Positions 61,436-64,000 of a DNA stretch of 64,000 bases are shown here, in pieces. This DNA is from Candidatus Obscuribacterales bacterium (GTDB taxonomy: Bacteria > Cyanobacteriota > Vampirovibrionia > Obscuribacterales > Obscuribacteraceae): positions 1 through 64,000 of the forward strand of contig JAIELX010000120.1 in the NCBI GenBank assembly GCA_019752635.1, written 5' to 3'. A program made the position numbers and the translations under genes. The notes beneath the pieces were generated by a model. The model did no database searches and was not told where the DNA came from. It saw only the letters and a program-made list of their open reading frames with translations. The stretch's first letter is position 1, and each line of letters opens with the position of its first letter.

Positions 61436-62194
61436 TTATTGAACAGTTTCTCTCTTTCGTGGAATTGGATCGTATAGATCAACATTGGTGTAGACATGTC
61501 TCGGTCCAGTTCTAGTTGTCCCCCCCATAGTAGGTACCCTGAGTTTGACATCGGAGAGTTCATCAGCTTTACCGTCGTGATTGAGATCTGCAAAGCTGAT
61601 CGTCACATCTGGTAAGCAATAATTGAATCGATTGTTCTCGGCAATTGCTCTGTCTGCGACTCCTAACATCACTTTCTGCTCATGCTCGTTCTGTCGTCCG
61701 CTGATACTGAGTAGTCCTCGAATTGCGTGTGTGGCGGATACTGCGTCATGCTCCTGGAAGAGGCGTCCAGTGCGTTCGGCCAGGCGATCGTCGATGAAGG
61801 GCCGGAGATCCTTCGGCTTCTTACCATTCTTGATTAGTTCGCGATTTTCCTCTTCCGCAGCTTTCTCGAAGGAATTATCAAAGGTCCCGGGCTTGTATCC
61901 ACCGCGCACCGCTAATAGCTTTGTGTCCCAAGCAAGGCTGTCATCAATAAAAATACTCTGCGCGTCCTTTCCATTATGGATATACACTGCCGGAAGGTCT
62001 GCATCCTTAGCTGCTTTTGTTAGTTGGCCTGCAAATTCTAGAAAGTCTCTATCGTCTTTCGATCGAATGAACTCCTGTGATAACAAGGTTCGCGCACCGG
62101 CGTAATCCTGGTGCTTAAGTAGTTCGACTACATTCTGTGGTTCAATTGAATTGCCCGAACCATAAGATTCAGAAACACTCCGTCCGTCTGCCAT
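61436..62194 (-). CDS. Hypothetical protein with calcium-loop-like motif
   Basis: This 252-residue soluble protein has no signal peptide. It is hydrophilic and largely helical, with one calcium-loop-like motif (DLNHDGKADELSD, about 206-218) in a beta-rich C-terminal part. GGGGAG ahead of the ATG supports the start. The early segment (VVELLKHQDYAGARTLLSQE) resembles a single TPR helix pair. No family is recognised. Confidence 0.72.
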   Translation of the reverse strand: MADGRSVSESYGSGNSIEPQNVVELLKHQDYAGARTLLSQEFIRSKDDRDFLEFAGQLTKAAKDADLPAVYIHNGKDAQSIFIDDSLAWDTKLLAVRGGYKPGTFDNSFEKAAEEENRELIKNGKKPKDLRPFIDDRLAERTGRLFQEHDAVSATHAIRGLLSISGRQNEHEQKVMLGVADRAIAENNRFNYCLPDVTISFADLNHDGKADELSDVKLRVPTMGGTTRTGPRHVYTNVDLYDPIPRKRETVQ

Positions 62195-62424
62195 GATGAT
62201 AGCTCCCCTTCGACAAGTGACTAGGCTTCGCCTTCAGCGAACTTGTTAACTGCAGGAGTCTATACGCAGTTTCACCGAGCCAGACAGGGGAACGAACTAG
62301 AGTTTCGTGTCTGTTCTGTGAGTTTTCGGATTAAGTGTGTATTGCCATCGGCCAAGCGCTGACACAAGTTTGCCAGCTTTGGGCCGTTAAACTTACAGCA
62401 AGAAAGGCTGCAGGAGACGAAGTA

Positions 62425-62781
62425 ATGAATTTGTTTTTCGCCGTAAGTGTAACGCTCGCGTTTTTTATTACACAAGTTGTAGTTGGTACCATCCTTCTGA
62501 CCGTACTGCAGATGATGAGCATTCCGAACAATGTCGGTGAGATAGTGAACAATGTTTTTCAGTTTGGAACAATGCTTTGTTCGGTTGCTTGGATGGTTGT
62601 CGACTCAAAGAAGATTGGTTTGTGCCGTTACCAGGGATTCATCTGCGAAAGACCCGTCCGCTTGGCCATTGCGGGCGCATTGTTGTGGATCGTCGTATTT
62701 CCGATGTACTTGTGCAAGCGCTGGGATATTAATCACGGTGTCGCTAAACTAAAACCGGAACTGGCTAACTCGGTTTCTTGA
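62425..62781 (+). CDS. Small integral membrane protein
   Basis: This 118-residue protein has three hydrophobic segments: one at the N-terminus (LFFAVSVTLAFFITQVVVG), one around VFQFGTMLCSVAWMVV, and one at LAIAGALLWIVVFPMYL, followed by a charged tail (CKRWDINHGVAKLKP). The ATG at 62425 is favoured by AGGAGACGAAG nine bases upstream. The final two segments and their KRWD-like end recall small DUF-type membrane proteins, but no family can be named. Confidence 0.72.
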   Translation: MNLFFAVSVTLAFFITQVVVGTILLTVLQMMSIPNNVGEIVNNVFQFGTMLCSVAWMVVDSKKIGLCRYQGFICERPVRLAIAGALLWIVVFPMYLCKRWDINHGVAKLKPELANSVS

Positions 62782-62836
62782 ATCTGCTAGTCGCATTATT
62801 CAGCCTAACCCTTGTTTCTTTTCCGACGTAACTTGA

Positions 62837-63061
62837 GCTCCGCGATGCAGCGCGTCGAGCCTGGCCTGTTTGTCCAGGCAACGTCCATCTAGGATCTCGT
62901 CTTTAGCGAGGTCATCGAATCTGTTCGCTTCGGAATATTCTTTGCACTTGCGACTGGCTAGCGATCCTTTTGACGTCCGGGAGTTTCATCTCGGCAACAA
63001 CTTTGGCTCAGATCACTTGCCTGTCTATGTAGAATTGGCATCGAATCTTGACGACCATTAA
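62837..63061 (+). pseudogene. C-terminal remnant of an EEP-family nuclease/phosphatase
   Basis: The frame ends with EFHLGNNFGSDHLPVYVELA. The SDHLPV motif is the hallmark C-terminal His-containing motif of endonuclease/exonuclease/phosphatase proteins. Nothing upstream in this frame or its neighbours resembles the rest of that fold, there is no ribosome site, and an in-frame stop lies at 62834. A decayed gene remnant is the simplest explanation. An open minus-strand frame in the same stretch lacks a start codon. Confidence 0.45.
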
Positions 63062-63118
63062 CAAGATTACGAATGGTAGTGGTGGTCAATGTGAAACTTC
63101 GATTGCAGGTTTGGGTGC

Positions 63119-63805
63119 CTAGGCTCCAGTTCCGGGCTTTCGCGATCGCCCCTCACCAAAACCGGGACCTTCCTTAATTTCCTCGATGGATCTCCGCTTC
63201 TTCCAGTCACCAGATTCAACGATTGTGTCAACGAGTTTCTCGTATCTAATTTCTGATTGCGGTACGAGGCGCACACCATCTGGTGCTACAAGCAAGCGAA
63301 CCGACTGGTTAAAGCGAAATTCAACCGTGCCTCGGGAACCGCCTTCGACAGACTTGAAAAACGGACCGGCAATTCTTTCGACAGCATCATGAGTAATTTC
63401 TGCCCTCTCTGTCATCTCTACAAGAGTTCGCAAAGCCGATTCTAGTGACTGCTCGCCTTCGATTTGATGTACCTTAGCTTCGACTATTCGCATCTTGCTT
63501 CGCACGATTTCGAACCAGCTTGGCATTGCTGACGACTGCCTGTAAGCACCCTTGGCTCTCAGCTTGACGCACTCGTTGCACGAGGGCACCCAATTACCAT
63601 AGTCGTCTATTGAGAAGTCAGCTCCGAGCTGATAGTCCTTGACCATACTCTTGAGCACTATCTTGGAAGTCGATTGCGGAATGACATGATCGACTTCGCA
63701 CTCTTCGAAGTTCAAACCTCGTTTGCACCAAAAGCATTTCATACCGTAAACGGTCCAAATGGCCCAGCGCTGGGAGCATGAAATTTTGTTTTTGCGTTTG
63801 CCCAC
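63119..63805 (-). CDS. HNH endonuclease
   Basis: This 228-residue protein has an N-terminal HNH domain: zinc-binding CFWCKRG, catalytic VDHVIPQS, then a second cysteine pair in VPSCNECVKLRAKG. The C-terminal 120 residues are helical and basic with no known domain. HNH proteins of this layout occur in phage, restriction and housekeeping contexts; no methylase or recombinase is adjacent. The GTG at 63805 is the first possible start in frame, after a TGA, and has only a weak ribosome site. An overlapping frame starting MAKTDESLKVWKHEE at 63911 could be its true N-terminus if a frameshift were present. Confidence 0.8.
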   Translation of the reverse strand: MGKRKNKISCSQRWAIWTVYGMKCFWCKRGLNFEECEVDHVIPQSTSKIVLKSMVKDYQLGADFSIDDYGNWVPSCNECVKLRAKGAYRQSSAMPSWFEIVRSKMRIVEAKVHQIEGEQSLESALRTLVEMTERAEITHDAVERIAGPFFKSVEGGSRGTVEFRFNQSVRLLVAPDGVRLVPQSEIRYEKLVDTIVESGDWKKRRSIEEIKEGPGFGEGRSRKPGTGA

Positions 63806-64000
63806 GAAAGCTCATACCGATAAGCTTAGTATGCTTCACGATACCATGGAAATTATTGGAAATTGCTTCTTCGTGTTTCCACACCTTTAGGCTCTCGTCA
63901 GTCTTCGCCATGTTGTCTACCACCAAGAATGGATGAGCTTGTGCGCAGGCGTTTTGTTGCTGGGCTGCTGAATATCAAGCCCCTTCATTGTCATGAGGTC
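63806..64000. other. Right edge, no complete gene
   Basis: An ATG at 63911 on the minus strand (MAKTDESLKVWKHEEAISNN) opens a frame that overlaps the HNH gene in another frame. It may be a separate small gene or a frameshifted N-terminus. Nothing else is supported here. Confidence 0.35.

Noticed and set aside
62810..62985. Protein-like minus-strand frame opposite the EEP remnant
   Set aside because: No start codon between its bounding stops; could be a second relic but nothing identifies it.
1..64000. CRISPR arrays, tRNA or rRNA genes, integrases, transposases
   Set aside because: The only direct repeats seen are protein-coding; no cloverleaf, rRNA stretch or recombinase motif was noticed on reading.

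Overview
The window reads like chromosomal DNA of a Gram-negative-type bacterium. It has many Sec signal peptides, periplasmic-style enzymes, a di-haem peroxidase, a Hanks-type kinase, many TPR and EF-hand proteins, and good Shine-Dalgarno sites ahead of ATG, GTG and TTG starts. The mix of DUF2330 paralogues, TPR fusions, EF-hand proteins and very large glycine-rich surface proteins recalls the non-photosynthetic cyanobacterial relatives (Melainabacteria/Vampirovibrionia, Obscuribacterales style). That placement rests on gene-content resemblance only and is tentative. I saw no rRNA, tRNA, CRISPR array, integrase or insertion sequence.

Layout. 1-4.6 kb (minus): an apparent three-gene operon of two long coiled-coil proteins followed by a protein, cut by the left edge, that carries at least 15 copies of a short L-[RN]-[DS]-L-[FL]-x-D motif on proline/alanine-rich linkers; its end in this window is four 75-bp tandem repeats. 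4.9-11.5 kb (minus): three tandem DUF2330 paralogues and a two-haem DUF1111/MauG-like peroxidase, with intergenic hairpins. 11.9-15.9 kb: a YchJ-like SEC-C protein, a secreted gluzincin-like metallopeptidase, a Ser/Thr kinase, a dienelactone hydrolase and a secreted YbjQ-like protein. 16.6-43.3 kb (plus): one uninterrupted 8,893-codon gene for a secreted glycine-rich repeat protein, probably a giant adhesin or matrix protein. 43.5-45.3 kb: two genes whose products carry stand-alone MshEN-like motifs, as in c-di-GMP-binding type IV pilus/type II secretion ATPases, but without an ATPase domain. 45.3-55.5 kb: a nuclease, a patatin, an EF-hand protein, an SPFH protein, a TPR-lipase fusion, a papain-like protein and small secreted or membrane proteins. 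55.7-64 kb: a duplicated EF-hand/membrane protein, a TPR-matrixin fusion, a diiron ferritin-like protein, an RsiV-like protein, an HNH endonuclease, and two apparent gene remnants (subtilase C-terminus; EEP-nuclease C-terminus).

Working picture. Much of the window serves the cell envelope and secreted space. Repeated themes are TPR modules fused to secreted hydrolases, calcium-loop motifs in several unrelated proteins, and repeat proteins at several scales (75-bp repeats, a roughly 260-residue super-repeat present about 19 times, and a second C-terminal super-repeat). The two best candidates for undescribed systems are the giant adhesin with its neighbouring MshEN-like pair, and the coiled-coil/linear-motif operon at the left edge.
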